Source: Aerococcaceae bacterium DSM 111176
Lineage (GTDB): Bacteria > Bacillota > Bacilli > Lactobacillales > Aerococcaceae
Length of the DNA stretch: 64,000 nt
NCBI GenBank assembly: GCA_015863215.1
Contig: JACBXN010000012.1
Location: forward strand, 102,715 to 166,714
Direction of reading: 5' to 3'
Both the position numbers and the translations under genes were made by a program. Positions 20,456 through 28,966 of the stretch are shown in pieces; the first letter of the stretch is position 1; every line of letters begins with the position of its first letter. Under the pieces are notes generated by a model. The model was not told where the DNA came from. It was given only the letters and a program-made list of their open reading frames with translations, and did no database searches.

Positions 20456-20464
20456 TGTTAAAAT
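20456..20464 (+). promoter_or_regulatory. Extended -10 promoter upstream of ypmB
   Basis: TGT-TAAAAT (20456-20464), with a poor -35 (TTATGA 20435-20440, 18 bp). It lies 43 bp before the ypmB start. Confidence 0.5.
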
Positions 20465-20506
20465 GTACTTTGCTATTAAGAAAAGAAAGAATAAAGGGGA
20501 ATAATT

Positions 20507-20992
20507 ATGCATCTAAGTCGTAGAACAGTGAGCGTCTTAACAATACTAATCGCTGTCATACTATTATTCTTATTTTCGGTGTTTATATTTTCACAAAGAC
20601 CGATTGAACAAGCGCGTGAAGAGACAACGAATTTAATAAATATTGATCATCCTGTTGAAGAAACGACGGAGTTTTATTGGTTAACTACACCTGAAGAGAC
20701 TTATTTCTCATTAGAATTTACAACAACAGATAATGAACCAATGTATGGAATCGTAGCTAGAGATAGTGGTGAGACAGTTTACTATAACTATAATGAATTA
20801 ATTACGAATGAGGACGCTCTAGCAATTACCGTCAATGACCTAAATCCAACGGAAGTTCAACAAGCACGATTAGGACTTGTGGAAGACGAACCCGTTTGGG
20901 AAGTGACATACATCGATGAAGATTCTACGATGGGGTACTACTATATAAGCGCTAAAGACGGTTCATGGATCCAAACAATCAGTAACTTATAA
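20507..20992 (+). CDS. ypmB: YpmB-like membrane-anchored protein (DUF5590)
   Basis: A 161-residue protein, the same length as B. subtilis YpmB. One N-terminal membrane helix (about residues 9-28, LTILIAVILLFLFSVFIF) is followed by an extracellular part of two PepSY-like beta-alpha units (ITVNDLNPTEVQQARLGL, PVWEVTYIDED). The position between dinG and dnaD matches the B. subtilis order dinG-ypmA-ypmB-...-dnaD, which supports the assignment; aspB and asnS are absent here. The function is unknown. The ATG follows AAAGGGG. Confidence 0.82.
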   Translation: MHLSRRTVSVLTILIAVILLFLFSVFIFSQRPIEQAREETTNLINIDHPVEETTEFYWLTTPEETYFSLEFTTTDNEPMYGIVARDSGETVYYNYNELITNEDALAITVNDLNPTEVQQARLGLVEDEPVWEVTYIDEDSTMGYYYISAKDGSWIQTISNL

Positions 20993-21027
20993 TTTTATTA
21001 TATTTGAAATATTAAGGAGGGCATCGA

Positions 21028-21744
21028 TTGAGTACCATTTATGATTGGATGAAGGATGGCTCTACTAGTATACCTAATATTTTATTTAATCGTTTTGGCC
21101 AATTAGGCCTTTCAAGTGATGAGATGGTCTTAGTACTCTATATTTTGTCACAAATGAATCAACGAAAGGCTGTTAATAATTTTCAAAAGATTTCAAATCA
21201 ATTGGGTTGGTCTGTTCATAAAACAATGGAATTAATGAATGAATTGATCGAAAAAGAGTGTTTATCAATTGAATTGGAACGAGATGAGAATGGGAAACAA
21301 AGTGATCATTATACACTGAGACCCTTTTTCAATTCTCTGGACTCCAAATTCTATCAAAAGAAATATCATCAAAAATCAACTGAACCCACTCCGGAAGAAA
21401 TCGGTAAAAATGCGGGTAATTTGGTCACTATTTTTGAAAGAGAATTTGGTCGAGTATTAACGCCATTGGAATTGCAAACAATTAGTCAATGGTTGAATGA
21501 AGACAAATACTCTTCTGAACTCGTTCAGTTAGCACTAAAACAAGCAATGATGCATCAAGCATTGAGTTTAAGTTATATTGATAAAATTTTACTCAATTGG
21601 CAAAAACAAAATATTAAGACACCATATGAGGCGCAACGAAATATTGATGAATTTAATCAGCGTCGTGATAATAAAGGGGCACCTAAGCAACAAACGAGTG
21701 CTTATGATCACCTAGAAATTCCATTATTTGAATGGAATGAATAA
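21028..21744 (+). CDS. dnaD: DNA replication protein DnaD
   Basis: A 238-residue primosomal protein that works with DnaB and DnaI in loading the replicative helicase in low-GC Gram-positives. The N-terminal winged-helix domain (about 10-100, GLSSDEMVLVLYILSQMN and WSVHKTMELMNELIEKECLSI) and the C-terminal DnaD/DnaB_2 domain (about 128-200, with LTPLELQTISQWLNE and AYDHL-type tail) are both visible. It starts at TTG (21028), nine bases after AAGGAGG. The neighbour nth found downstream in many Bacilli is absent. Confidence 0.92.
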   Translation: MSTIYDWMKDGSTSIPNILFNRFGQLGLSSDEMVLVLYILSQMNQRKAVNNFQKISNQLGWSVHKTMELMNELIEKECLSIELERDENGKQSDHYTLRPFFNSLDSKFYQKKYHQKSTEPTPEEIGKNAGNLVTIFEREFGRVLTPLELQTISQWLNEDKYSSELVQLALKQAMMHQALSLSYIDKILLNWQKQNIKTPYEAQRNIDEFNQRRDNKGAPKQQTSAYDHLEIPLFEWNE

Positions 21745-21768
21745 AATTAATAGGTAATATTATAGAGT

Positions 21769-21815
21769 ATTCCTCAAGTAGCAATCGATTTGATTGTGTA
21801 CTTGAGGAATTTTTG
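21769..21815 (+). terminator. Terminator after dnaD
   Basis: ATTCCTCAAGTA (21769-21780) pairs perfectly with TACTTGAGGAAT (21799-21810), and inner AATC/GATT bases extend the stem. Five T end the structure. Confidence 0.92.
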
Positions 21816-21864
21816 GGTATATTATGAAAACCTTTACATATCATTATTCGCTTTACTGAAATCG

Positions 21865-21873
21865 TGATATAAT
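21865..21873 (+). promoter_or_regulatory. Extended -10 promoter of the zinc peptidase gene
   Basis: TGA-TATAAT at 21865-21873 with a weak -35. AAGGAGG follows 18 bp later. Confidence 0.6.
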
Positions 21874-21905
21874 TAGTTTACAAGTAACACAAGGAGGGAT
21901 TAAAT

Positions 21906-22874
21906 ATGAAATGGGAAGATTTAAGACGTAGTAAAAATGTCCAAGACCGACGGGGGCAATCTTCAGGACGGCCATCAGGCATGAACCGTTCTGGTGGTGG
22001 CGGATTAGCGCCTTTACTAATGATGTTATTATCTGGTCGAGGTGGTAAGTTTGGTATTGTCATTATCATTTTATTATTTCTTTTTGGAGGTGGTCTGAGC
22101 GGATTATTCGATTCACAGTCTACCGTTCCAACTGATAATTCAATTAGTTATCAGGAATCAAGGCAAGTAGACCAAGAAACTTATTCACCTAATTCAGGAA
22201 TAAGTAATGATGCAACAGAAGCCGAAGTTGGATTTTTATCGGCTGTTTTAGGTTCAACAGAAGATTTCTGGGGTGAGATGTTACCTCAATATGATATGGA
22301 ATACCAGCCAGCGCAATTAATTATCTATTCTGACTACCAGCAAACAGGTGGATGTGGATTAGGAAGTGCCGCAGCTGGACCGTTTTATTGTCCGCCAGAT
22401 AGTAGTATTTACATCGATTTAAGTTTCTACCGTGATTTATCAAGCAAATACCAAGCGCCTGGTGACTTTGCGATGGCTTACGTGTTAGCACATGAGGTAG
22501 GCCACCATATTCAAAATGAAATAGGCGTTATGGACAGTTACCAACAAGCAGTAAGTCAAACAAGATCTGAAGCAGCACGTAATCAATTAAATGTTAGACT
22601 TGAGTTACAAGCAGACTATTTAGCTGGCGTATGGGCTCATTACGCAGAAGAACAAGGCTTATTGGAATTGGGCGATTTAGAAGAAGCGATGCAAGCGGCT
22701 CATGCAGTAGGGGATGATACCCTTCAAGAACAAGCGTATGGTCGTGTTGTGCCCGATAGTTTTACTCATGGTACCAGCCAGCAACGACAAGCTTGGTTTA
22801 TGCGGGGCTACGAGTACGGGGACTTAGAACATGGGGACACATTTAATACATTATTACCTGGAGAAAGTTATTAA
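21906..22874 (+). CDS. Neutral zinc metallopeptidase, YpfJ family
   Basis: A 322-residue membrane-anchored protein. It starts with the family motif KWEDLRRSKNVQDRRG, then has a Gly-rich stretch and one membrane helix (about 46-64). The outside part carries GGCGLGSAAAGPFYCPPD, the zinc site HEVGHHIQ (HExxH) and QADYLAGVWAH with the likely third ligand. All match the YpfJ/neutral zinc metallopeptidase family (Pfam zinc peptidase group); the natural substrate is not known. The ATG is preceded by AAGGAGGG. It is a single gene with its own promoter. Confidence 0.92.
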   Translation: MKWEDLRRSKNVQDRRGQSSGRPSGMNRSGGGGLAPLLMMLLSGRGGKFGIVIIILLFLFGGGLSGLFDSQSTVPTDNSISYQESRQVDQETYSPNSGISNDATEAEVGFLSAVLGSTEDFWGEMLPQYDMEYQPAQLIIYSDYQQTGGCGLGSAAAGPFYCPPDSSIYIDLSFYRDLSSKYQAPGDFAMAYVLAHEVGHHIQNEIGVMDSYQQAVSQTRSEAARNQLNVRLELQADYLAGVWAHYAEEQGLLELGDLEEAMQAAHAVGDDTLQEQAYGRVVPDSFTHGTSQQRQAWFMRGYEYGDLEHGDTFNTLLPGESY

Positions 22875-22964
22875 CAAAGATTAACAGTGTTTCCCTTAAA
22901 CGAAATAAATAATAGAATAATCACCAGCAAAACATTATGAAAATCGCATTAGAGTAATCTTTTC

Positions 22965-22993
22965 TTGCATTTTCATGCAAAAGGCTGTATAAT
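22965..22993 (+). promoter_or_regulatory. rimP-nusA-infB operon promoter
   Basis: TTGCAT (22965-22970), exactly 17 bp, TATAAT (22988-22993). The expected start is near 23000, right at the left arm of the leader structure. Confidence 0.88.
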
Positions 22994-22997
22994 TGAC

Positions 22998-23055
22998 CTG
23001 TAAATGACTGGACGGAGGCAGTAAGTGGCGACACTTGCTGTCTTTCTATTTACAG
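22998..23055 (+). promoter_or_regulatory. Structured 5' leader of rimP-nusA mRNA
   Basis: An outer helix CTGTAAAT (22998-23005) / ATTTACAG (23048-23055) encloses an 11-bp hairpin, GGCAGTAAGTG (23017-23027) with CACTTGCTGTC (23032-23042) and a GCGA (GNRA) tetraloop. The internal loops are 11 and 5 nt. The T-run after the hairpin is broken (TTTCTATTT). A role in autoregulation or attenuation is inference. I cannot match it to a named RNA family. Confidence 0.65.
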
Positions 23056-23093
23056 CAAAGTAAACATTTATATTATATAAGTAGAGGTGAAAT

Positions 23094-23567
23094 ATGAGTA
23101 CAATTATTGAACAGGTGCAACCTATCATTGAAACGATTGTTGAGGGGCATGAGTGTGAATTAGTTGACCTAGAGTATGTTAAGGAAGGTCCAAATTGGTA
23201 TTTACGAATTTATGCAGATAACGAAACTGGTATCAGCCTAGAAGAGTGTGCCAAGATTTCAGAAGATGTGAGTGAAGCATTAGACAATATGGAAAAAGAT
23301 GTTTTCCCCAAAGCTTATTTTCTAGAAGTCAGCTCTCCCGGTGCAGAACGACCATTGAAGACAGAAGAAGCAATCATTGGTGCAGTGGGAAGCTATGTGC
23401 ATTTTGATTATTACGTTCCCCAATATGGTGAGAAATTCCATGAAGGAACATTAGTTGAAGTGACAGATGATTCATATATTTTAGATGTGATGATCAAAAC
23501 GCGTCAAAAACAATTAGAAATTGAAAAGAAATCTGTTTCAAATGCACGTTTAGCAATTAAATTTTAA
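23094..23567 (+). CDS. rimP: Ribosome maturation factor RimP
   Basis: A 157-residue cytoplasmic protein needed for 30S maturation. The conserved HECELVDLEYVKEGPNWYLRIY start and the EVSSPGAERPLK block are hallmarks of RimP. It is first in rimP-nusA-rnpM-ylxQ-infB-rbfA, the standard Firmicutes order. AGAGGTGA precedes the ATG. Confidence 0.97.
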   Translation: MSTIIEQVQPIIETIVEGHECELVDLEYVKEGPNWYLRIYADNETGISLEECAKISEDVSEALDNMEKDVFPKAYFLEVSSPGAERPLKTEEAIIGAVGSYVHFDYYVPQYGEKFHEGTLVEVTDDSYILDVMIKTRQKQLEIEKKSVSNARLAIKF

Positions 23568-23582
23568 TAGGTAGGTGTTAAA

Positions 23583-25001
23583 ATGAGTGAACCAAATGTT
23601 GATTTAATCAAAGCGATGGACGTTCTTGAGGAAGAAAAAGGAATTTCTCGTGAAATCGTTAAAGAAGCGCTCGAGTCAGCACTAGTTTTAGCTTACAAGA
23701 AGAACTATGATCAAGCTCAAAATGTAGAAGTGACATTTAATATAAATACAGGTGCGATTAATGTATTCTCAGTCAAGGAAGTAGTAGAAACTAACTTTGA
23801 TAGTACGTTAGAAATTAGTATCGAAGAAGCACAAGAAATTAATCCTCATTATGAAATTGGCGACAAAATTAAATTCGAAATTACGCCAGAAGACTTCGGC
23901 CGTATTGCAACACAAACAGCAAAACACGTTATTTTACAACGTTTACGTGAAGCAGAACGTGAAAGTGTTTATAAAGAATTTGTTCAATATGAAGATGAGA
24001 TTATGACAGGTGTTGTCGACCGTGAAGACCCACGTTTTATCTATATTGACTTAGGTAGAATTGATGCAGTTATGCCAATTCGCGAACAAATCCCAGGCGA
24101 AAAGTTCGAAATGGACGAACGTGTCAAAGTTTACGTTTCTAAGGTAGAACAAACAAATCGTGGACCACAAATTACAGTATCTCGTTCACAACCAGAATTC
24201 TTGCGTCGTTTATTCGAACAAGAAGTACCTGAAATTTATGATGGTATTGTAGAAATCATGAGTATTGCACGTGAAGCGGGAGACCGTTCGAAAATTGCTG
24301 TACGCTCACGTGATAATCAAATTGATCCAGTCGGAACATGTGTTGGACAAGGTGGATCGCGTGTTAACGCCATAGTAAATGAATTACATGGTGAAAATAT
24401 GGATATTGTTGAATACAGCGATGATCCAGCAGTATTTATCGAAAATGCGATGAGTCCTTCACAAGTTGTAGAGGTAATTTTCAACGAAAATGAAGAAAAT
24501 AGTACAATCGTGGTCGTTCCAGATTATCAATTATCATTAGCTATCGGTAAAAAAGGTCAGAATGCTCGTTTAGCAGCACGCTTAACGGGACACCGTATTG
24601 ATATTAAATCTGAAACTGCTTATGCCGAATACTTAGCTGAACAAAAAGCAGCTGAAGAAGAGGCAGCCTTAACTGTAGATGATTCAGAAATTGACGTTAT
24701 CCCAATAGATAATGTAGAAGATATAGAATCATTCACACATGGCGATATGGATTATGATTCAGTTGAAGACGCAGATGACTTAATGCGTGTTAACGATGAA
24801 GAGAATATGAGTCCTGAACAAGTGGAAGAAGCGATCGCTGATGTAGAAATCGATGGCGAACAAGACTATGATGAATTAGTTGAAGAAACGACTTATGATG
24901 AAGCAGAGGAATTCTCACAAGATGAGGATGAACGTTCAACAGAAAGTTTGTTAGATGAAAACGATGAAATTGTTGAAGAGCAATTAGACATTGAAGAATA
25001 A
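23583..25001 (+). CDS. nusA: Transcription termination/antitermination factor NusA
   Basis: A 472-residue RNA polymerase partner. The N-terminal polymerase-binding domain (about 1-125) contains ISREIVKEALESALVLAYKK. An S1 domain (about 133-200) and two KH domains (about 228-345) follow; the KH loops read VGQGGSRVNAI and IGKKGQNARLAARLTG. The last ~110 residues are a very acidic low-complexity extension not found in short B. subtilis-type NusA (about 371 residues) but common in Lactobacillales. RimP lies 15 bp upstream and rnpM 17 bp downstream. Confidence 0.97.
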   Translation: MSEPNVDLIKAMDVLEEEKGISREIVKEALESALVLAYKKNYDQAQNVEVTFNINTGAINVFSVKEVVETNFDSTLEISIEEAQEINPHYEIGDKIKFEITPEDFGRIATQTAKHVILQRLREAERESVYKEFVQYEDEIMTGVVDREDPRFIYIDLGRIDAVMPIREQIPGEKFEMDERVKVYVSKVEQTNRGPQITVSRSQPEFLRRLFEQEVPEIYDGIVEIMSIAREAGDRSKIAVRSRDNQIDPVGTCVGQGGSRVNAIVNELHGENMDIVEYSDDPAVFIENAMSPSQVVEVIFNENEENSTIVVVPDYQLSLAIGKKGQNARLAARLTGHRIDIKSETAYAEYLAEQKAAEEEAALTVDDSEIDVIPIDNVEDIESFTHGDMDYDSVEDADDLMRVNDEENMSPEQVEEAIADVEIDGEQDYDELVEETTYDEAEEFSQDEDERSTESLLDENDEIVEEQLDIEE

Positions 25002-25018
25002 AATTGAGGAGACAATGA

Positions 25019-25327
25019 ATGGCTAAGCAAGCAAAACAACGTAAAATCCCCATGCGTAAGTGCATTGTTTCAGGGGAAATGTTTCCAAAAAAAGAATTAG
25101 TTAGAATTGTTAAAACAAAAGAAGACGAAATCTTCATTGACCCAACTGGCCGCCATAACGGACGAGGAGCATACATTGCTTTAGTTCCAGAGTTAGCTGA
25201 AAGAGCAAAGTCTGAGAAAACATTTAACAAAGTTTTTTCTATGGCGATTGATGACAGTTTTTATGATGAGTTAGTTAAATATGTAACTCACCAAAAAGCG
25301 CGTCAAGAATTGTTTGAGAATAACTAA
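25019..25327 (+). CDS. rnpM: YlxR family RNA-binding protein (RnpM)
   Basis: A 102-residue basic protein with the YlxR signature KIPMRKCIVSGEMFPKKELVRIV and GRHNGRGAYIAL. YlxR proteins bind RNA, and the family has been reported to modulate RNase P, hence the newer name RnpM. It sits in its normal place between nusA and ylxQ. The ATG at 25019 follows TGAGGAGA; ylxQ begins one base after the stop. Confidence 0.93.
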   Translation: MAKQAKQRKIPMRKCIVSGEMFPKKELVRIVKTKEDEIFIDPTGRHNGRGAYIALVPELAERAKSEKTFNKVFSMAIDDSFYDELVKYVTHQKARQELFENN

Positions 25328-25328
25328 C

Positions 25329-25649
25329 ATGAATAACACACAAAAAGCGTTAAATATGATCGGACTTGCACAAAGAGCAGGTAAATTAATCAGTGGCGAT
25401 GAACGTGTAGAAAAAGCTGTGAAAAATGGACAAGCACAAGTTATCATCTGTGCTGATGATGTTAGCGAAAATACATTATCAAGATATCAACATTACAGTG
25501 AAAACTACAATACAACAATAGTGTTCCCTTTTGATTCTATGGCGATGAGCCAAGCATTAGGGAAAAAGCGTTCAATCTGCTGCATTACCGATCACGGAAT
25601 AACTAAGAAATTTTTATCATATTTTGCTGAAAGCGAGGGTAACTTATGA
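25329..25649 (+). CDS. ylxQ: L7Ae-family K-turn-binding protein YlxQ
   Basis: A 106-residue member of the L7Ae/L30e family (YlxQ, also called RplGA). The sequence has ALNMIGLAQRAGKLISGDE and AQVIICADDVSENT, typical of the K-turn-binding fold. An upstream in-frame TTG at 25314 lies inside rnpM and lacks a ribosome site, so I start at the ATG at 25329. Its cellular role is not settled. Confidence 0.93.
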   Translation: MNNTQKALNMIGLAQRAGKLISGDERVEKAVKNGQAQVIICADDVSENTLSRYQHYSENYNTTIVFPFDSMAMSQALGKKRSICCITDHGITKKFLSYFAESEGNL

Positions 25650-25676
25650 TAAATCGCGAATAGGAAAGGTGATTGA

Positions 25677-27896
25677 ATGACAAAACGTATCTACGAATTT
25701 GCTAAGGAACAGAATGTTTCGAGTAAAGATATTCTAGACATTGCGTCAAAACAGGGCCTTGATTTTGGAAGTCATATGTCTTCCATTGATCAAGAAGATG
25801 AGAAAAAATTACTTCAAGCAATGAAAAATAGCAAATCAAATTCAAAACAAAATAATAACGAGGACAATTCTAAAAAAGAAAGTCCTAAACAACAAAAATC
25901 AAATCAAAATAAAACAACTCAATCGAGTAATACGAAAAAATCTGAGGGATCGACTACGAAACAAAATAATACGACTAATAATAAGTCCCAAAACAACAAC
26001 CAACGTTCAGCTAATACTGATAGTAAATCAGAAGGTTCAAACCGCCGTGGAAACCGTCGCCGTAACAATCGTCGCCGTGGAAACCGCCGTAATACAAATG
26101 AAGGTAAAGGAATTACACAACGTAAGCATAGAGATTTACCAGAATCATTTGAATTTACAGAAGGTATGAATATTCAAGATATTGCTAAGGTATTCCACCG
26201 TGATGCAACGGATATCATCATGAAATTGATGGGCTTAGGCATTATGGCCAATCAAAACCAAGCATTATCTAAAGACGTTATTGAATTAATAGCGATTGAA
26301 TATGGTGTTGAAGCGATTGAAAAGGAAGTTGTTGACGTAGCTGACTTAGACCGTTTCTTTGAAAGCGATGCTGAAGTTGAAGGCGAAGTGACAAAACGTC
26401 CACCTGTAGTAACAATCATGGGACATGTTGACCATGGTAAAACAACTTTACTTGACCAATTACGTTCATCTGCAGTAACTGAAGGTGAAGCAGGTGGTAT
26501 CACTCAACATATTGGTGCTTACCAAGTTGACTTAGATGGTGAAGTGATTACTTTCCTAGATACACCTGGACACGAGGCATTTACTACAATGCGTGCTCGT
26601 GGTGCGGATGTAACAGATATTGCTATTATTGTTGTAGCAGCAGATGATGGGGTAATGCCACAAACAGTTGAAGCAATTAACCATGCTAAAGCTGCTGATG
26701 TACCAATTATAATAGCCGTAAACAAGATTGATAAACCAACAGCTAATCCAGACCGTGTTAAACAAGAATTATCTGAACATGGAATTATTTCCGAAGACTG
26801 GGGCGGGGACAATATCTTCGTCGAAATTTCAGCTAAATTCAATCAAAATATTGATGAATTACTAGAAATGATTTTATTAGTAGCTGAAGTACAAGAATTA
26901 ACAGCTAACGCTGACCGCTTAGCAATTGGTTCTGTAATTGAGGCACGTTTAGATAAAGCACAAGGATCAACAGCAACATTATTAGTTCAAGAAGGAACAC
27001 TTCATGTGGGAGATCCGATTGTTGTTGGTGAAACTTATGGTCGAGTACGTACTATGACAAATGACCAAGGACGTCGTATCAAGCAAGCTGGTCCTGCAAC
27101 TCCAGTAGAAATCACTGGTTTAAATGGTGCACCTCAAGCAGGAGACTTATTCGTAGTATTCGAAGACGAAAAGACTGCACGCCAAGCAGGTGAAGAACGT
27201 GCTGCACGTGCTCAAGAACAACACCGTGCACAAACAAGCAAGGTAACATTAGATAATTTATTTGCGACAATTCAAGAAGGCGAATTAAAATCAATCAATG
27301 TTATTATCAAAGCTGACGTTCAAGGTTCTGTTGAAGCTTTAGGTGCTTCATTAGAGAAAATCGATGTTGAAGGTGTTCGTGTAAATATCGTTCATAAGGC
27401 AGTAGGAGCGATTAATGAGTCAGATGTTACGTTAGCAAATGCTTCAAATGCGATCGTTATCGGATTTAATGTTCGTCCAACTCCCCAAGCACGTCAACAA
27501 TCGGAGCAAGAAGACGTAGATATTCGTGGATACCGTGTCATTTATGATGCAATCGAAGAAATTGAAACAGCAATGAAAGGTCTACTAGATCCAGAGTATG
27601 AAGAACAAGTACAAGGACAAGCACTAGTACGTGAAACATATTCTGTATCAAAATTAGGTACAATTGCAGGTTCATTCGTAACGGATGGATACATTGCTCG
27701 AGATAGTTTAGTACGTCTATTACGTGATAATATTGTTATTTACGAAGGTGAAATTTCAAGTTTAAAACGTTTCAAAGATGATGCTAAACAAGTTAACAAT
27801 GGTTATGAATGTGGTATTATGTTAGATGGTTATAACGATGTTAAAGTCGATGACATTATCGAAGCATACCACATGGTAGAAATTACACGTAAATAA
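25677..27896 (+). CDS. infB: Translation initiation factor IF-2
   Basis: A 739-residue GTPase that brings initiator tRNA to the 30S subunit. The N-terminal domain starts with [20 protein letters not shown] Ser/Asn/Lys-rich linker follows (about 45-150) with [11 protein letters not shown]. The G domain begins near residue 240 with [18 protein letters not shown] and NKID. The C-terminal domains II-IV contain VQGSVEAL and GYECGIML. The Asn-rich linker is low complexity but typical. It is preceded by AGGTGATTG and followed 19 bp later by rbfA. ylxP, which lies between these two in B. subtilis, has moved to 52.2 kb here. Confidence 0.98.
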   Translation: MTKRIYEFAKEQNVSSKDILDIASKQGLDFGSHMSSIDQEDEKKLLQAMKNSKSNSKQNNNEDNSKKESPKQQKSNQNKTTQSSNTKKSEGSTTKQNNTTNNKSQNNNQRSANTDSKSEGSNRRGNRRRNNRRRGNRRNTNEGKGITQRKHRDLPESFEFTEGMNIQDIAKVFHRDATDIIMKLMGLGIMANQNQALSKDVIELIAIEYGVEAIEKEVVDVADLDRFFESDAEVEGEVTKRPPVVTIMGHVDHGKTTLLDQLRSSAVTEGEAGGITQHIGAYQVDLDGEVITFLDTPGHEAFTTMRARGADVTDIAIIVVAADDGVMPQTVEAINHAKAADVPIIIAVNKIDKPTANPDRVKQELSEHGIISEDWGGDNIFVEISAKFNQNIDELLEMILLVAEVQELTANADRLAIGSVIEARLDKAQGSTATLLVQEGTLHVGDPIVVGETYGRVRTMTNDQGRRIKQAGPATPVEITGLNGAPQAGDLFVVFEDEKTARQAGEERAARAQEQHRAQTSKVTLDNLFATIQEGELKSINVIIKADVQGSVEALGASLEKIDVEGVRVNIVHKAVGAINESDVTLANASNAIVIGFNVRPTPQARQQSEQEDVDIRGYRVIYDAIEEIETAMKGLLDPEYEEQVQGQALVRETYSVSKLGTIAGSFVTDGYIARDSLVRLLRDNIVIYEGEISSLKRFKDDAKQVNNGYECGIMLDGYNDVKVDDIIEAYHMVEITRK

Positions 27897-27915
27897 GCAT
27901 AATTAGGAGGACTAT

Positions 27916-28293
27916 ATGGCTAAATACCGCGTACCTCGAGTTCGTCAAGAGATTTTGCGTGAAGTGAATAATATTCTAATGCTCGAAATCAAAGATCCTC
28001 GAGTTGAAGGTGTTACAATCACAGATGTAGATTTAACAGGAGATTTACAACAAGCGACAATCTACTACAGTACATTGTCAGACCTGGCTGGCCAACGTCA
28101 AAAGACGCAAGCTGGTTTAGATGCATCAACTGGTAAAATCCGTAGTTTATTAGGTAAGAAATTATCTATTTACACAACACCTGAGATTAAATTTGAACGA
28201 GACCCATCAGTCGATTATGGAAATCGTATCGAAAATATTTTAAAACAAATTAACACTGAAGAAGATTCTGAAACTGACGAAGTAGAGGAATAA
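27916..28293 (+). CDS. rbfA: Ribosome-binding factor A
   Basis: A 125-residue KH-fold protein that matures the 5' end of 16S rRNA and binds the 30S subunit. The conserved RVPRVRQEILREVNNILMLE, VTITDVDLTGDLQQATIYYS and PEIKFERDPSVDYG blocks are all present, with a short acidic tail. AGGAGG precedes the ATG. It ends the rimP operon at a strong terminator; truB and ribF, often next, are not here. Confidence 0.97.
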   Translation: MAKYRVPRVRQEILREVNNILMLEIKDPRVEGVTITDVDLTGDLQQATIYYSTLSDLAGQRQKTQAGLDASTGKIRSLLGKKLSIYTTPEIKFERDPSVDYGNRIENILKQINTEEDSETDEVEE

Positions 28294-28301
28294 TAATAAG
28301 C

Positions 28302-28335
28302 AAGAGAGCGCCTGATGGTGCTCTCTTTTATTTTA
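28302..28335 (+). terminator. Terminator of the rimP-rbfA operon
   Basis: AAGAGAGCGCC (28302-28312), loop TGAT, GGTGCTCTCTT (28317-28327), then TTATTTTA. Confidence 0.9.
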
Positions 28336-28396
28336 TGGGTATGCTTCGCTTTCGAAAGAAATAGGTCTCACGACGGATAAGGTACAGGCACTGACT

Positions 28397-28405
28397 TGGT
28401 ATAAT
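28397..28405 (+). promoter_or_regulatory. Extended -10 promoter of the YkvA-like gene
   Basis: TGG-TATAAT at 28397-28405; no good -35. Confidence 0.55.
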
Positions 28406-28442
28406 AATAATGTCGCTAAGTTAAGAAAATGGAGGTTTTCAA

Positions 28443-28751
28443 ATGAAAAACAATCATAATATAAATAATATCAAGAAAAAATTATCACTCTTTGATAAAT
28501 TACCTATCTTCTTTAAGTCTCTTTTCAATAAAGAAACACCAGCAATGGCTAAATTGTTGATTTTATTAACTTTTCTATATATAGTAGTCCCCGTTGATTT
28601 TATACCTGCTGTAGCCGGACCGATTGGATTATTAGATGATGCTGTAGTCCTTTCACTTATGACCAATTTAGTTGTTGGTATGTTACCGGGAGCAGTTATT
28701 GTTGACGAGGCAAATCCAGATGATTTACCCGACGATTTAATTGAAGGATAA
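28443..28751 (+). CDS. YkvA family membrane protein (DUF1232)
   Basis: A 102-residue protein. The DUF1232 core is clear: AKLLILLTFLYIVVPVDFIP followed by GPIGLLDDAVVLSL, with the conserved PxDxIP and GxxDD motifs. One to two membrane segments lie between about 38 and 82. The C-terminus is acidic. The function is unknown. The ATG follows ATGGAGG. It is monocistronic by position. Confidence 0.85.
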   Translation: MKNNHNINNIKKKLSLFDKLPIFFKSLFNKETPAMAKLLILLTFLYIVVPVDFIPAVAGPIGLLDDAVVLSLMTNLVVGMLPGAVIVDEANPDDLPDDLIEG

Positions 28752-28821
28752 CATTATATTTTTCGGATAATATGAGGCTAATAAAAACTTAAAATGAGCG
28801 CCTAACAAAAATAAAATTTAT

Positions 28822-28854
28822 TAATATTCATCAATGAATCATTTTTGAATATTA
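28822..28854. repeat. Inverted repeat upstream of the tig promoter
   Basis: TAATATTCA (28822-28830) and TGAATATTA (28846-28854) form perfect 9-bp arms around a 15-nt spacer that itself overlaps a small palindrome ATTCAT-CA-ATGAAT (28826-28839). It lies about 45 bp upstream of the tig -35. No T-run fits a terminator for the upstream gene. Confidence 0.5.
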
Positions 28855-28898
28855 TTAGCTGAAAATCATGATAAATGTAGGAATAACAGCTATTTTGG

Positions 28899-28927
28899 TT
28901 TACAAACGGCGTGGAATGGGTTAGAAT
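28899..28927 (+). promoter_or_regulatory. tig promoter
   Basis: TTTACA (28899-28904), 17-bp spacer, TAGAAT (28922-28927). Confidence 0.75.
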
Positions 28928-28966
28928 AGTTTAGTATGAAAATCGTAATGTTGGAGGTTACAATTA

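Noticed and set aside
22998..23055. K-turn in the rimP leader as binding site for YlxQ
   Set aside because: The internal loop lacks GA on both strands (the right side is TTTCT), so the tandem G-A pairs of a K-turn cannot form.
22998..23055. Intrinsic terminator in the rimP leader
   Set aside because: The hairpin is followed by TTTCTATTT, a broken T-run, and the outer helix would compete; attenuation remains only a possibility.
24790..25230. 146-residue minus-strand frame opposite nusA/rnpM
   Set aside because: Low-complexity His/Leu-rich antisense of the acidic NusA tail, spanning two real genes.
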